From Bradyrhizobium sp. SRL28 (lineage in GTDB: Bacteria > Pseudomonadota > Alphaproteobacteria > Rhizobiales > Xanthobacteraceae), in the NCBI RefSeq assembly GCF_018596315.1, contig NZ_JAHEAG010000011.1, positions 1-64,000 on the forward strand: a stretch of DNA of 64,000 bases, read 5' to 3'. The notes under the pieces were generated by a model. It was given only the letters and a program-made list of their open reading frames with translations. It did not search any database and had not been told where the DNA came from. Numbering within the stretch: the first letter of the stretch is position 1; every line of letters starts with the position of its first letter. The position numbers and the translations under genes are program-made. This document shows, one piece after another, positions 25,004 to 34,246 of the stretch.

Positions 25004-25088
25004 CGCCCGCCTGCCGTCGCAGTAGCCCCTTGCCCGGCGAGGCCGGCTCGCCGATGATGGCCCCAACAAACATATTGGGGAGAGCGCC

Positions 25089-26057
25089 ATGGTCGCGGCT
25101 TTGCGCGTAGTGTTGGCAGCGGCGTGGCTGCTGTCCGGCGTCGTTGCGTCATCGGCGCAAGGCTATCCGAGCAAGCCGGTGCGTGTCGTGGTCGGCTTTC
25201 CCGCCGGCGGACCGACCGATGCCATCGCCCGCATCGTGGCCCAGAAGCTTACCGACAATCTCGGCCATCAATTCTTCGTCGAGAACGTCGGCGGTGCGGG
25301 CGGCAATATTGCGTCCGGCCAGGTCGCGCGCGTGACGCCGGACGGCTACACCATCATGGTGATCAGCACCGGCTTCGTCGTGAATCCCAGCCTCTACGCC
25401 AAGGTGCCGTATGATCCGGTCAAGGATTTCGCGCCGGTGACGCTGGTCGCGGTCTCGCCGAATGTCGTGGTGGTCAACCCGCAGGTTGCTGCCAAGACGC
25501 TGCCCGAACTGGTGCAGCTCATTCGAGACAATCCCGGCAAGTACGGCTTTGCCGGTCCCGGCATCGGATCGACGCCGCACCTGGGCGGCGAGCTTTTCCG
25601 GCTGGCCTTCAATCTCGACCTGGTGCACGTGCCTTTCACAGGTGCTGGGCCGGCGATCCAGGCAACGGTCGGCGGGCACACGCCGATCGCCTTCACCGCA
25701 CTGCCGCCTGCCCTGTCAGCGGTGCAGAGCGGACAACTACGCGCGCTGGGCGTGGCGTCAACCGAACGTGCCGCCGGGATGCCCGACGTGCCGACCTTCG
25801 CCGAACAGGGCGTGAAGGATCAGGACGCCGACACGCTCACGGGCATCGTCGCGCCGGCGGGGACGCCGAAAGAGATTGTCGATCTGCTTTATCGTGAGAT
25901 CGCCAAAATCGTCGCCCAACCGGACGTCAAGGAACGCCTCACGACGCTCGGCTTCAAGGCGGTTGCGAATACGCCGGGTCAGTTCGGTGCGCGTATCAGG
26001 CTGGAGATGGACAAGTGGGGCAAGGTGGTGCGCGACGCAAAGTTGCGGATCGAATAG
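25089..26057 (+). CDS. Bug/TctC-type periplasmic binding protein
   Basis: 322 residues. Signal peptide (about 24 residues, ending SSAQG), then YPSKPVRVVVGFPAGGPTD, VENVGGAGGNIASGQVARV, and GGELFRLAFNLDLVHVPFTG, all hallmarks of tripartite tricarboxylate transporter binding proteins. These bind carboxylates in the periplasm. No TctA or TctB membrane genes lie nearby, so it is an orphan, as is common in rhizobia and Bordetella. It may deliver ligand to a transporter encoded elsewhere or act as a sensor. ATG 25089 follows GGGGAGAGCGCC. Confidence 0.9.
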   Translation: MVAALRVVLAAAWLLSGVVASSAQGYPSKPVRVVVGFPAGGPTDAIARIVAQKLTDNLGHQFFVENVGGAGGNIASGQVARVTPDGYTIMVISTGFVVNPSLYAKVPYDPVKDFAPVTLVAVSPNVVVVNPQVAAKTLPELVQLIRDNPGKYGFAGPGIGSTPHLGGELFRLAFNLDLVHVPFTGAGPAIQATVGGHTPIAFTALPPALSAVQSGQLRALGVASTERAAGMPDVPTFAEQGVKDQDADTLTGIVAPAGTPKEIVDLLYREIAKIVAQPDVKERLTTLGFKAVANTPGQFGARIRLEMDKWGKVVRDAKLRIE

Positions 26058-26068
26058 CCTGCTCAGCG

Positions 26069-26335
26069 CTACAATGGCGTCGGTTCCGCGATCTTCATGA
26101 AGGTCAGGCCGATACGGTTCTTCTGGATCCAGGCGACCCGGCACTCGTGCACGATCGAGGGATCCTTTGCCATCACCAGGCGAAAATGCTGCGGGACGAA
26201 GGCCGGGTTGTCGACATCGATCGCCGCTCCCTCGCGCGAGATATTCCGCACCACGCAGGGCATGACGGAGCCGCCCGACGAAACATAGGCAGGCTCGTCG
26301 GTCTCCGTTCGCGGATACTTTCGCTTCTCTTCCAT
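26069..26335 (-). CDS. PilZ-domain protein, 88 aa
   Basis: A single PilZ domain. The N-terminal RKYPR (RxxxR c-di-GMP motif) and the downstream NISREGAAIDV (D/N-x-S-x-x-G-like second motif) are visible, so c-di-GMP binding is plausible. There is no attached enzyme or receiver domain. The frame opens earlier (26374), but MEEKRKYPRTE from ATG 26335 is the usual start. It converges on the Bug gene with only 11 bases between stops. Its partner is not known. Confidence 0.82.
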   Translation of the reverse strand: MEEKRKYPRTETDEPAYVSSGGSVMPCVVRNISREGAAIDVDNPAFVPQHFRLVMAKDPSIVHECRVAWIQKNRIGLTFMKIAEPTPL

Positions 26336-26598
26336 CCCGTCCGTCCGCCCCAACCGATTCCGACCAAGCCGCAAAGCTAGCGCAAAACCTTAAACAAGTT
26401 GGCGCGTACCCGGAAACCGGAATAGGCGCAGTCTGTGGCCGATACGACTTTCTTCGGGCTCCATTGTGCAGAGCGGCACGGAATCCCGATCGCTTATTCG
26501 CAGATGTACTCCGCGTTGCCATGGACTTGCCGATCGCGGCGATGGCACGATAGCCTTTCCACCAATGACTGGCACACATACGCGATGGACCTGACGGC

Positions 26599-27801
26599 AT
26601 GGTCTTGAATACACCGATCGCAAACTCTGCCGATCTCGCCGGCGACCAGGCGGTGATCGCCCGGGCTGAGGCCATACGTCCTGACGTCGCGGCAGCTTCC
26701 GATGACATCGAGACCGCGCGCCGGCTGTCGCCCGCGGTGCTCGACAAGCTGCACGATGCGCAGCTGTTCCGGCTGTTATTGCCCCGCTCGACCAACGGGA
26801 TCGAAACCGATCCCATAACCTTTTTCCACGTCATCGAAACCATCGCCAAAGCTGATGCTTCCACCGCCTGGTGCCTCAGCCAGGCCGGCGGTTGCGCGAT
26901 GTCGGCGGCCTATCTCGACCTGCCGGTGGCGCAGGCGATCTTCGGCGATCCGCGCGCGGTGCTGGCGTGGGGACCCGGCCCCAGGGTTCGCGCGGTCGAA
27001 TGCGAGGGCGGCTACCGGGTGACGGGCGTGTGGTCCTTTGCGTCCGGTGGCCGGCATGCGACCTGGCTCGGGGCGCACTGCCCGATCCATGCAGCCGACG
27101 GTTCGCCCAAATACGACGTCAACGGCGTCCCGCTCGAGCGGACCATGCTGGTACGCTCCGAGGACGTCGAGTGGACCGACATCTGGAACACCGTTGGCCT
27201 GCGCGGCACCGCCAGCGACCAGTTCGCCCTCAACGATTTCTTCGTGCGCGCGGACCATTCGATTACCCGCGAGTTCGACCGGGAATGCCGCGAGCGCGGG
27301 CCGCTCTACCGCATGAGCAACCACACCTGTTACCAGGTGGGCTTTGCCGGCGTCGCCTGCGGGATCGCCCGCACCGCGCTCGACAATTTCGTCGAGACGA
27401 TGCGCAACAAGGTGCCGCGTGGCGCAAAGCTGTCGTTGCGGGACAATGCCGTGGTCCAGTGCAACCTCGCCCAGGCGGAAGTCAATCTCCGCGCCGCGCG
27501 CGGCTACGTGCTGCAGTCGATGGCCGATACCTGGAAAGATCTCTCCGCGGGCGCGACCATCACGGTGGCCCAGCGCATGAACATCCGCATGGCCTCGACA
27601 AACGCCATTCACAAGGCGCGCGAGGCGGTCGACTTTGCCTACAACGCCGCAGGCGCCACCGCGATCTTCGAGAACCATCCGCTGGAGCGCCGCTTCCGCG
27701 ACATCCATACCGTGACCCAGCAGCTGCAGGGTCAGCTCAGGCATTTCGAAACTGTCGGCGCCTGGATGATGGGCGTCGATACCGACCTCAGCTTTGTGTA
27801 G
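26599..27801 (+). CDS. Acyl-CoA-dehydrogenase-like flavoprotein
   Basis: 400 residues of the acyl-CoA dehydrogenase fold. Seen: N-terminal helical domain (LSPAVLDKLHDAQLFRLLLP), middle beta domain (GVWSFASGGRHATWLG) and C-terminal helices with QQLQGQLRHFETVGAWMMG. The sequence resembles the branch that includes flavin-dependent monooxygenases (HpaB/HsaA-like, DszC) rather than the beta-oxidation enzymes: the usual catalytic Glu region is not apparent. It would need reduced flavin from a partner reductase, which is not seen nearby. The VOC protein gene follows nine bases later, so they form an operon. Confidence 0.8.
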   Translation: MVLNTPIANSADLAGDQAVIARAEAIRPDVAAASDDIETARRLSPAVLDKLHDAQLFRLLLPRSTNGIETDPITFFHVIETIAKADASTAWCLSQAGGCAMSAAYLDLPVAQAIFGDPRAVLAWGPGPRVRAVECEGGYRVTGVWSFASGGRHATWLGAHCPIHAADGSPKYDVNGVPLERTMLVRSEDVEWTDIWNTVGLRGTASDQFALNDFFVRADHSITREFDRECRERGPLYRMSNHTCYQVGFAGVACGIARTALDNFVETMRNKVPRGAKLSLRDNAVVQCNLAQAEVNLRAARGYVLQSMADTWKDLSAGATITVAQRMNIRMASTNAIHKAREAVDFAYNAAGATAIFENHPLERRFRDIHTVTQQLQGQLRHFETVGAWMMGVDTDLSFV

Positions 27802-27810
27802 GAGGACACC

Positions 27811-28212
27811 ATGGGACTTGGCGGCTTGCAGCACTACACCATCGAACCCGCCGATCTCGAACGCACCAAGGATTTCTATTGCGATGTGCTCGGGCTGGAG
27901 AATGGCGACCGGCCGCCGCTCGATTTCCCCGGCTACTGGCTCTATTCCGGCGGCACCGCCACGGTGCATCTGATGGGTACGCGCAAGCCACGCGAGGGCA
28001 TCGTGGTGCGGGGCACCGAGCGGAAGTACGAAGATACCGGGCGGCTTGACCACATCGCCTTCGCTGCGACCGACGTCGAGGGCATGCGCAAGCGCCTGCA
28101 GTCGAAAGGCGTCAAATTCCGCGAGAGCATCGTGCCGCGCACCGGCGATACACAGTTCTTCCTCTACGATCCCGACGGCGTCGGCGTCGAGCTGAACTTT
28201 CCGAAAACCTGA
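27811..28212 (+). CDS. VOC-family (glyoxalase/dioxygenase fold) protein
   Basis: 133 residues with two beta-alpha-beta-beta-beta modules. Seen: LGGLQHYTIEPADLERTKDF with a first metal-site histidine (H8), RLDHIAFAATDVEGM with the second (His in LDHIAF), and FFLYDPDGVGVELNF with a C-terminal glutamate. These are the positions used for the metal ion in glyoxalase I and extradiol dioxygenases. Together with the flavoprotein just upstream, an oxidative degradation step of an aromatic or similar compound is possible; the substrate is unknown. GGAGGACACC precedes the ATG. Confidence 0.85.
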   Translation: MGLGGLQHYTIEPADLERTKDFYCDVLGLENGDRPPLDFPGYWLYSGGTATVHLMGTRKPREGIVVRGTERKYEDTGRLDHIAFAATDVEGMRKRLQSKGVKFRESIVPRTGDTQFFLYDPDGVGVELNFPKT

Positions 28213-28515
28213 GCCCCCGCCCGCCGGATGACCGAGCTCAATTCGGCCGCATCCATGGCGAGCCCGAATTGGCTTTCGACCCGCTGTGGCGGCAAGGCGC
28301 ACCTGATGTTGAGGTGCAACACTACCCGTCAAAGACTGAAGTTCCCGACAACGCCGCAAGTCAGCCATGACTAAGGCGTGAGTCCGTCAGGGATTCTTCA
28401 TCATTGGAATGAGATTGGAGGGGCCGCGCCGCTGCGGCAGAGTAGCCGGGTGCCGCGCCTTTCAACCCTACCCCAGGGCATGCGTACCCGGCTATTCGTC
28501 CGGCGGGAGCCGGCT

Positions 28516-28604
28516 ATAGCGTTTTCAAGCGAAGCATGCCCTCGGACTTGATCCGTGGGTGGACACCGGTTCGCGTCAAGAGAACGCGTTAAACAACAAT
28601 CTAA
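28516..28604. repeat. Dispersed Bradyrhizobium-type intergenic repeat
   Basis: TAGCGTTTTCAAGCGAAGC ... GACACCGGTTCGCGTCAAGA ... AACGCGTTAAA: I recognise this as a palindromic repeat found many times in Bradyrhizobium genomes. GCGTTTTC pairs with GAGAACGC across the element, with a smaller stem (CCCTCGGAC/ATCCGTGGG) inside. It lies in the 388-base gap (28213-28600) between the VOC gene and the convergent LTxxQ gene; the rest of this gap holds no gene I can see. Confidence 0.65.
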
Positions 28605-29401
28605 TCGAGCCCGCGCTCGTGGCTCAGATTGACCATTTCCTGAATAAAAGTCGCCTTTTGCTTGTCGTTCAGGCTGGTGAACAGAGGCTCGGCCGCATCA
28701 GCCACGTTGCGCTGATCCAGGGCGCGGTCGTTGAGGAACTGAGCCTCATTGCGCATCTGCTCGATGATATCATCGGGGGGATCGCGCTTGGCGCGTGCCA
28801 CACGCAGATTGAGGCGATCGGCACCGTTATGACCGAGATAGTGCATCGCACTGTTGAACCCGGCCCAATGCTTTTCCTGTTCGGGAGTGAGGTTTAGCTC
28901 CTTCTTGATCCGCTCGATATTGGCGTCGCTATTGGCGACGATCTGCTCGGCCGTCAGTTGCGGCGCGCCGGCCTGGGTGAGAACGGCGGGCTGCTGCGGT
29001 TGTTGCGCCTTGGCGGTCTTCGTAGCCTTGCTCCCCTTCGCCGGCTTCGATGGCTCACCTTGTTTGGAAGCCTCACCTTGCTTGGAAGCCTCGCCTTGCT
29101 TGGAGGGCTCGCCTTGTTTGGCATCCTTTGCCGCCGGCGCCTGCCCTCCCTTGGTATTGTTATTGCCCCCGGTCAGCACACCGGTGACTCCGGTCACGAC
29201 GCCCACGACGCCGCCAATGGCGCCGCCAAGCACGCCGCCGACCGGGCCCGCTGCCTTGTTGCCCTCGCGGACGCCCTTCTCGACACCCTGAACCACCTGC
29301 GCATCCGCAAGCCGCGGCGCGTTGAGAAGCATGATGGCGGCCAACCCCATGGCCGCACACACTTTCCACTGCGTGCACAGTTTGGATGTCGGGCTAGTCA
29401 T
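28601..29401 (-). CDS. Exported LTxxQ-motif protein with tandem KQGE repeats
   Basis: 266 residues. Signal peptide (about 35 residues, ending RLADAQ), then a glycine-rich hydrophobic stretch (GGVLGGAIGGVVGVVTGVTG), a low-complexity part with four KQGE(P/A)S units, and a C-terminal helical domain with the LTPEQEKHW motif of Spy/CpxP-like periplasmic proteins and a second LNDKQKATF. Spy-like domains act as periplasmic chaperones or stress sensors. The Gly-rich part resembles glycine-zipper membrane segments, so it may be envelope-anchored. Single gene, divergent from the ABC importer. Confidence 0.85.
   Translation of the reverse strand: MTSPTSKLCTQWKVCAAMGLAAIMLLNAPRLADAQVVQGVEKGVREGNKAAGPVGGVLGGAIGGVVGVVTGVTGVLTGGNNNTKGGQAPAAKDAKQGEPSKQGEASKQGEASKQGEPSKPAKGSKATKTAKAQQPQQPAVLTQAGAPQLTAEQIVANSDANIERIKKELNLTPEQEKHWAGFNSAMHYLGHNGADRLNLRVARAKRDPPDDIIEQMRNEAQFLNDRALDQRNVADAAEPLFTSLNDKQKATFIQEMVNLSHERGLD
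29052..29123 (-). repeat. Four tandem 18-base units inside the LTxxQ gene
   Basis: Four near-identical 18-base units (on the plus strand GGCTCACCTTGTTTGGAA and variants at 29052, 29070, 29088 and 29106) encode the KQGE(P/A)S repeats. In-frame units could change in number by slippage. Confidence 0.8.
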
Positions 29402-29821
29402 TATTGGTCTCCGTGGTCGTTAACTAGGACTGGTGTCCTCGAATCTGAATCTTATCGTTTTAGCGACGAGCAAGTCTAGCGGCGGTGCCGACCGTCATCG
29501 CCGGCGTCGAAAGGCCAAACCCGTCGACCGGGAACCCCGGCACCACCGCAATCTCTAAACTCTCTCGCTTTCATGATGCCGTGTGCAACGCAATATGCCG
29601 CGCAGAGCCATTGCATTATTCCGAGCGCTGGAAATCGCACGCAACGTTAGTTCTAGAATGTCGCACATGTCGTTTCTCGACAGACGCATTTTATTCTGTT
29701 CTGATTGCGCAACCAAATCTCCGCGGGGCACGCCATTCCAAAGCGGCGCGATCGCGTGAAAGCCAATAAGAATAAGAGGAACGACAAGACGACAACAAGA
29801 AGCAAGCAAAGAGGAAACGCC
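29402..29821. other. 420-base divergent intergenic region
   Basis: Lies between the LTxxQ gene and the ABC importer. It is more AT-rich close to the importer (about 29690-29820) and should hold promoters for both. Short open frames exist on both strands but have no ribosome binding site or recognisable domain. Confidence 0.4.
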
Positions 29822-31162
29822 ATGTCACGCAAGAAGCTTTCTCGCCGACAATTCGTTGCTGCTACTGCACTGTCATCCGCTGCACTCATCACCGCACCCT
29901 ATGTGCGCGGCGCCTACGCCGCCGGCAAGCTTTCGATCGGCTTCTGGGACCACTGGGTTCCCGGCGCCAACAAAGCTTCCACAGACATCGTCAATGCCTG
30001 GGCCGAGAAAGAAAAGGTTGAGGTTCAGATCGACTACATCCCCAGCCAGGGCAACAAGAACCTGCTGACGATCGCGGCCGAAGCGCAGGCCAAATCGGGC
30101 CACGACATCCTGGCGATGCCCACCTGGTGGCCGCATGCGCAGGCCGAGCTGCTGGAGCCCATGAACGACGTCGTGGAAGGCCTCATCAAGCAGAACGGCG
30201 AACCCAACGGCACCGTGAAATATCTCGGGCAGTCCAAGGGCAAGTGGCTCGCGGTACCCGCGAGCGTCGGCAGCCAGATCAAGGGCCCCTGCTCGCGCAT
30301 CGACCTGATGAAGCAGCATGCCGGCATCGACGTGCAGGCCTTGTATCCGGCAGGTGCCCCGCCGAAGGCGGACAGCTGGAACCTGGACACCTTCCTCAAG
30401 GCCGCAGAGGCCTGCCAGAAAGGCGGCGTTCCGTTCGGCATCGGGCTTGGCGAGACCAGCGACAACGTCGATACGGCGGGCGCAATCTTCCAGTCGTACG
30501 GTGCAGCCCTTGTCGATGAGAAGGGCAACCTCACCGTCAAGACCGACGCGGTGCGCCAGGCGCTCGAATACTATAAGAAGCTGATCTCGTTCCTGCCGCC
30601 GGATGTGGGGGCCTGGGACGACGCCTCCAACAACAAGTGGCTGGTCTCCGGCAGGGGCGCCATGATCATGAACCCGCCGAGCGCCTGGGCGGTGGCCAAG
30701 CGCGACGCCCCGCAGGTCGCCGAGCAGTGCTGGAGCCATGGCTTCCCGGCCGGACCGAAAGGCCGCTACGCGCCCTACCTCGCCTACTTCTGGGGCACAT
30801 GGTCGTTCTCGAAGAACAAGGAAGCGGCCAAGAGCGTGCTCCGGGCGCTTTCGCAACCGGATGCGATCGAGAAGATGTGCGTGGCGAGCGGCGGCTACGA
30901 CCTCCCTTGCTACGAAAAGCTCACCACCCTGAAGGTCTGGCAGGAGGAAGGGCCGCCGAAGGGCACGCTCTACCACTATCCGAACCCGCACAACCACCAG
31001 ACCCTTTCGATCGCCGCGGCGCCCGCCCCGCCGAAGATCGCACAGCAGATCTATACGCAGGCGACCCTGACCAAGATGTGCCTGCGTTATCACAAGGGCG
31101 AAGCGATGGAAAAGGTGCTCGCCTGGGCTGAAGGCGAGTGCGAAGGCTTCATGCGGAGCTGA
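29822..31162 (+). CDS. ABC importer substrate-binding protein, Tat-exported
   Basis: 446 residues, family 1 extracellular solute-binding protein. The N-terminus has a twin-arginine signal (SRRQFVAATALSSAALITAP), which predicts export of the folded protein. The mature protein starts near AAGKLSIGFWDHWVPGANKA and has EIFH-like and PSAWAVAKRDAP segments typical of sugar/polyol binding proteins. Clusters of cysteines occur in the C-terminal half. ATG 29822 has AGAGGAAAC upstream; a longer frame to 29705 is not needed. It heads an operon with two permeases and an ATPase. Ligand unknown; see the dehydrogenase and amidase genes downstream. Confidence 0.9.
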   Translation: MSRKKLSRRQFVAATALSSAALITAPYVRGAYAAGKLSIGFWDHWVPGANKASTDIVNAWAEKEKVEVQIDYIPSQGNKNLLTIAAEAQAKSGHDILAMPTWWPHAQAELLEPMNDVVEGLIKQNGEPNGTVKYLGQSKGKWLAVPASVGSQIKGPCSRIDLMKQHAGIDVQALYPAGAPPKADSWNLDTFLKAAEACQKGGVPFGIGLGETSDNVDTAGAIFQSYGAALVDEKGNLTVKTDAVRQALEYYKKLISFLPPDVGAWDDASNNKWLVSGRGAMIMNPPSAWAVAKRDAPQVAEQCWSHGFPAGPKGRYAPYLAYFWGTWSFSKNKEAAKSVLRALSQPDAIEKMCVASGGYDLPCYEKLTTLKVWQEEGPPKGTLYHYPNPHNHQTLSIAAAPAPPKIAQQIYTQATLTKMCLRYHKGEAMEKVLAWAEGECEGFMRS

Positions 31163-31175
31163 CGGACGGGATGTT

Positions 31176-31205
31176 ATGGCGGCCTGCCTGATCGCAGGCC
31201 GCCAT
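31176..31205 (+). terminator. Strong hairpin after the binding-protein gene
   Basis: ATGGCGGCCTGC pairs perfectly with GCAGGCCGCCAT around a six-base loop. No T tract follows. It is better read as a partial terminator or 3'-end protector, which would give more binding protein than permease, than as a full stop. Confidence 0.65.
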
Positions 31206-31263
31206 TCCGCATCCGCATTCAATGCGCGGGCCCGGCGAAACGATACAGGGATGAAACCACACC

Positions 31264-32199
31264 ATGGCTGACGTCGCATTGCAGTCGAACCGGGCCGCCG
31301 CGCAAGCCGCGCGCAAACGCTCGAGCCTGCACAAAATGCTCAAGCGAAAATCGACTGTGGCGTTCCTGATGACGCTGCCGCTCATCCTCCTGATCGCGAC
31401 CCTCGTGATCTATCCGGCATTCTACGCGCTGCATCTGGCGACGTTGAACAAGTCGATGCAACGCTTCGTCGGGCTCAGCAATTTCGAATTCCTGTTCAAG
31501 CGCGAGACGTTCTGGCTCGTCGTGAAGCAATCGTGCATCTTCGCGATCACGGCCGTCATCTTCAAGGCGCTGCTTGGTTTCATCGTCGCGCATTTCGTCC
31601 ACAACATCCCGGCCAAGGGACAGCGCAAGTGGCGCGGCATGCTGCTGGTGCCGTGGGTGATTCCGCCAGCGATGAGTACGCTGGCCTGGCTTTGGTTGTT
31701 CGATCCTTCTTACAGTGCGTTCAACTACACGCTCTCGTTCTTCGGCATCGGGCCGATCGCATGGACCGGCGATGAAATGTGGGCGCGCTTCTCGGTCATT
31801 CTCGTCAACATCTGGGTCGGCGCACCGTTCTTCATGATCATGTATCTGGCGGCGCTGAAATCGGTGCCGGAACAGCTCTACGAGGCCGCCGCCATCGACG
31901 GCGCCAATTGGTGGCAGCGCATCTGGTACGTCACGCTACCGATGATGCGAAACATCATCGCGATTACGACGCTGTTCTCGCTGATCGTGACGTTCGCCAA
32001 TTTTGACATTGTGCGCATCCTGACCGCGGGCGGCCCGCTCGATCACACCCATATCTTCGCGACGTGGGCGTTCCGCATCGGCATCGAGGGCAGCGACATA
32101 CCGCTGGGTGCCAGCGTATCTCTCTTCATGGTGCCGATCCTGGCGGTCGCAGCGATCTTCATCCTGCGCGACATCTCCAAACGCGGGAATGAAGCCTGA
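31264..32199 (+). CDS. ABC importer permease 1 (MalF/UgpA type)
   Basis: 311 residues with six membrane segments. The cytoplasmic EAA loop is EAAAIDGANWWQRIWYVTLP, the contact to the ATPase. The N-terminal tail of about 30 residues is basic and cytoplasmic. Belongs to the sugar permease branch of the binding-protein-dependent family. It follows the hairpin after the binding protein and its stop codon overlaps the next permease start by one base (TGATG). Confidence 0.92.
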   Translation: MADVALQSNRAAAQAARKRSSLHKMLKRKSTVAFLMTLPLILLIATLVIYPAFYALHLATLNKSMQRFVGLSNFEFLFKRETFWLVVKQSCIFAITAVIFKALLGFIVAHFVHNIPAKGQRKWRGMLLVPWVIPPAMSTLAWLWLFDPSYSAFNYTLSFFGIGPIAWTGDEMWARFSVILVNIWVGAPFFMIMYLAALKSVPEQLYEAAAIDGANWWQRIWYVTLPMMRNIIAITTLFSLIVTFANFDIVRILTAGGPLDHTHIFATWAFRIGIEGSDIPLGASVSLFMVPILAVAAIFILRDISKRGNEA

Positions 32200-33110
32200 T
32201 GACCACGGTAACAATCGACAAGGCCGGACCGACCCGCAAGGCAAAGTACGGCAGCATGAGCCGCGACCGCACCTGGGCGCTGCGCTGGTCGTATTTCTTC
32301 CTGGTGATCTTCGCCATTTTCTCGCTGACGCCTCCGATCTACATGCTCATCACGTCGTTGAAGAGCAGCGCGGAGATTTCGGCCGCGACCAATCCATGGT
32401 GGGTGTTCCACCCAACGCTCGAGAACTATGTCGGTCTCCTGACCTCGAACCAGTTTTTGCGCTTCTTCTGGAACTCAGCGATCGTCTCGATCTTCGTCGT
32501 TACGATCACCATGCTGATCTCGGTGCCGGCAGCATTCGCATTGGCGCGGATGCGGTTCTGGGGTTCTACGGTTCTCGCCACCGGTGTCTTCCTGACCTAT
32601 CTCATTCCCGAGACACTGCTCTTCATCCCGCTCTTCAAGATGTTTGCCGTCATTGGCGATTGGACCGGCGTCCAGCTCATCAACAGATGGTATGTGCTGC
32701 TGATCCTCTATCCGACCCTGACGGTCCCGTTCTGCACCTGGATCATGATCGGCTATTTCGCTTCGATCCCGAAAGAACTCGATGAGGCCGCCATCATCGA
32801 TGGCGCGTCGTGGTTTCAGACCCTGACCCGCATCTTCATTCCGGTTGCCTTTCCCGGCATCATTGCGGCGACCATCTTCGCCTTCACGGTGTCATGGGCG
32901 CAATTCCTCTATCCGCTGGTGTTCACCACGTCGACCGATCAACTCGTCATGCCGGTCGGTATCATCACCACCCTGATCAAGGGTGACGTTTTCAACTGGG
33001 GACAGATCATGACCGGCGCCCTGCTCGGCGCAGCACCTCCGCTCATCATCTACGCTTTCCTGATGGACTATTACATTGCCGGCCTGACCGCCGGTGCGAC
33101 GAAGGGTTGA
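32199..33110 (+). CDS. ABC importer permease 2 (MalG/UgpE type)
   Basis: 303 residues, six membrane segments. The EAA loop reads [20 protein letters not shown], followed by [15 protein letters not shown]. Partner of the preceding permease; the two form the membrane channel heterodimer. Starts at ATG in the TGATG overlap, so translation is coupled. The ATPase gene follows after four bases. Confidence 0.92.
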   Translation: MTTVTIDKAGPTRKAKYGSMSRDRTWALRWSYFFLVIFAIFSLTPPIYMLITSLKSSAEISAATNPWWVFHPTLENYVGLLTSNQFLRFFWNSAIVSIFVVTITMLISVPAAFALARMRFWGSTVLATGVFLTYLIPETLLFIPLFKMFAVIGDWTGVQLINRWYVLLILYPTLTVPFCTWIMIGYFASIPKELDEAAIIDGASWFQTLTRIFIPVAFPGIIAATIFAFTVSWAQFLYPLVFTTSTDQLVMPVGIITTLIKGDVFNWGQIMTGALLGAAPPLIIYAFLMDYYIAGLTAGATKG

Positions 33111-33114
33111 TCTC

Positions 33115-34215
33115 ATGGCTGACGTGACGTTGCGTAAGGTTGTTAAGCGCTATGACGAAGTCGAGGCGGTGCGCGGCATCGATCTCGATATTGCCGACCA
33201 TGAGTTTGTCGTGCTGGTGGGACCGTCGGGCTGCGGCAAGTCGACCACGCTGCGGATGATCGCCGGCCTGGAAGATATCTCCGACGGCGACATCATGATC
33301 GGCGGCGACGTCGTCAACGACGTGCCGCCGAAGGATCGAGATATCGCGATGGTGTTTCAGAACTACGCGCTCTATCCGCACATGACGGTCGCGGAGAACA
33401 TGTCGTTCGGATTGCGGCTGAAGCGCTATCCGAAGGCCGAGATCAAGAGCCGCGTCGACGAGGCCGCGCGCATGCTCGATATCGTCGAGTTGGTCGACCG
33501 CAAGCCGAAGCAATTGTCCGGCGGCCAGCGTCAGCGTGTCGCCATGGGCCGCGCCATCGTGCGAAACCCGAAAGTGTTTCTGTTCGACGAACCGCTGTCC
33601 AACCTCGACGCCAAGCTGCGCGTGCAGATGCGGATCGAGATCAAGAAGGTGCACCAGAAGGTCCGCACCACGACGGTCTATGTGACCCATGACCAGGTGG
33701 AGGCGATGACGCTGGCCGACCGCGTCGTGGTGATGAACCATGGCCGGATCGAGCAGATCGGCACGCCGAACGAGCTCTATCACAAGCCGGCGACGAAATT
33801 CGTCGCCAGCTTCATCGGCTCGCCGGCGATGAATTTCATTCCCTGCCGGCTGGAGGATCTCGCCGGCAAGTTGCACGTCCGGCTGACCGATCGCGTCGTC
33901 TTCCCGCTGCCGCCGGCCCGCGCCGCCCGCTATCAGGGCGTCCCGCGCACCGACAAATTGCTGCTGGGGCTGCGGCCCGAGCACATCACCGAGGCCAAGC
34001 CGCATTCCGAGCCGGGCATAGAGACCTTCGATACGGTGCTCGATGTCACCGAGCCGATGGGAATGGAGACGCTGATCTATTTTACGATGGAGGGCACGCA
34101 GGTCTGCGGCCGGGTCAATCCTAATGCCGGCGCGCACGATGGCGGCCCGCTTCGATTGGCTGTGGACCTCAACAATATGCACCTGCTAAACGAGGTGACC
34201 GGCGTCGTCCTTTGA
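33115..34215 (+). CDS. ABC importer ATP-binding protein (MalK/UgpC type)
   Basis: 366 residues. Walker [11 protein letters not shown]-loop [14 protein letters not shown], signature [15 protein letters not shown], Walker [17 protein letters not shown] and H-loop [11 protein letters not shown] are intact. The C-terminal third (about 240-366) is the TOBE/OB regulatory domain found in CUT1 sugar importers. ATG 33115 is chosen because [16 protein letters not shown] is the usual start; a longer frame begins in the permease. It is the last core importer gene. Confidence 0.94.
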   Translation: MADVTLRKVVKRYDEVEAVRGIDLDIADHEFVVLVGPSGCGKSTTLRMIAGLEDISDGDIMIGGDVVNDVPPKDRDIAMVFQNYALYPHMTVAENMSFGLRLKRYPKAEIKSRVDEAARMLDIVELVDRKPKQLSGGQRQRVAMGRAIVRNPKVFLFDEPLSNLDAKLRVQMRIEIKKVHQKVRTTTVYVTHDQVEAMTLADRVVVMNHGRIEQIGTPNELYHKPATKFVASFIGSPAMNFIPCRLEDLAGKLHVRLTDRVVFPLPPARAARYQGVPRTDKLLLGLRPEHITEAKPHSEPGIETFDTVLDVTEPMGMETLIYFTMEGTQVCGRVNPNAGAHDGGPLRLAVDLNNMHLLNEVTGVVL

Positions 34216-34246
34216 CGGCGCAATTGCTGGAAATCAAGGGCAGGAA

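Noticed and set aside
26776-28368. 530-codon minus-strand frame opposite the flavoprotein and VOC genes
   Set aside because: Antisense to two recognisable genes and low-complexity in composition.
29485-29769. Plus-strand 94-codon frame with a CRTC motif upstream of the importer
   Set aside because: Promoter region, no ribosome binding site, no recognisable domain; I could not separate it from chance.
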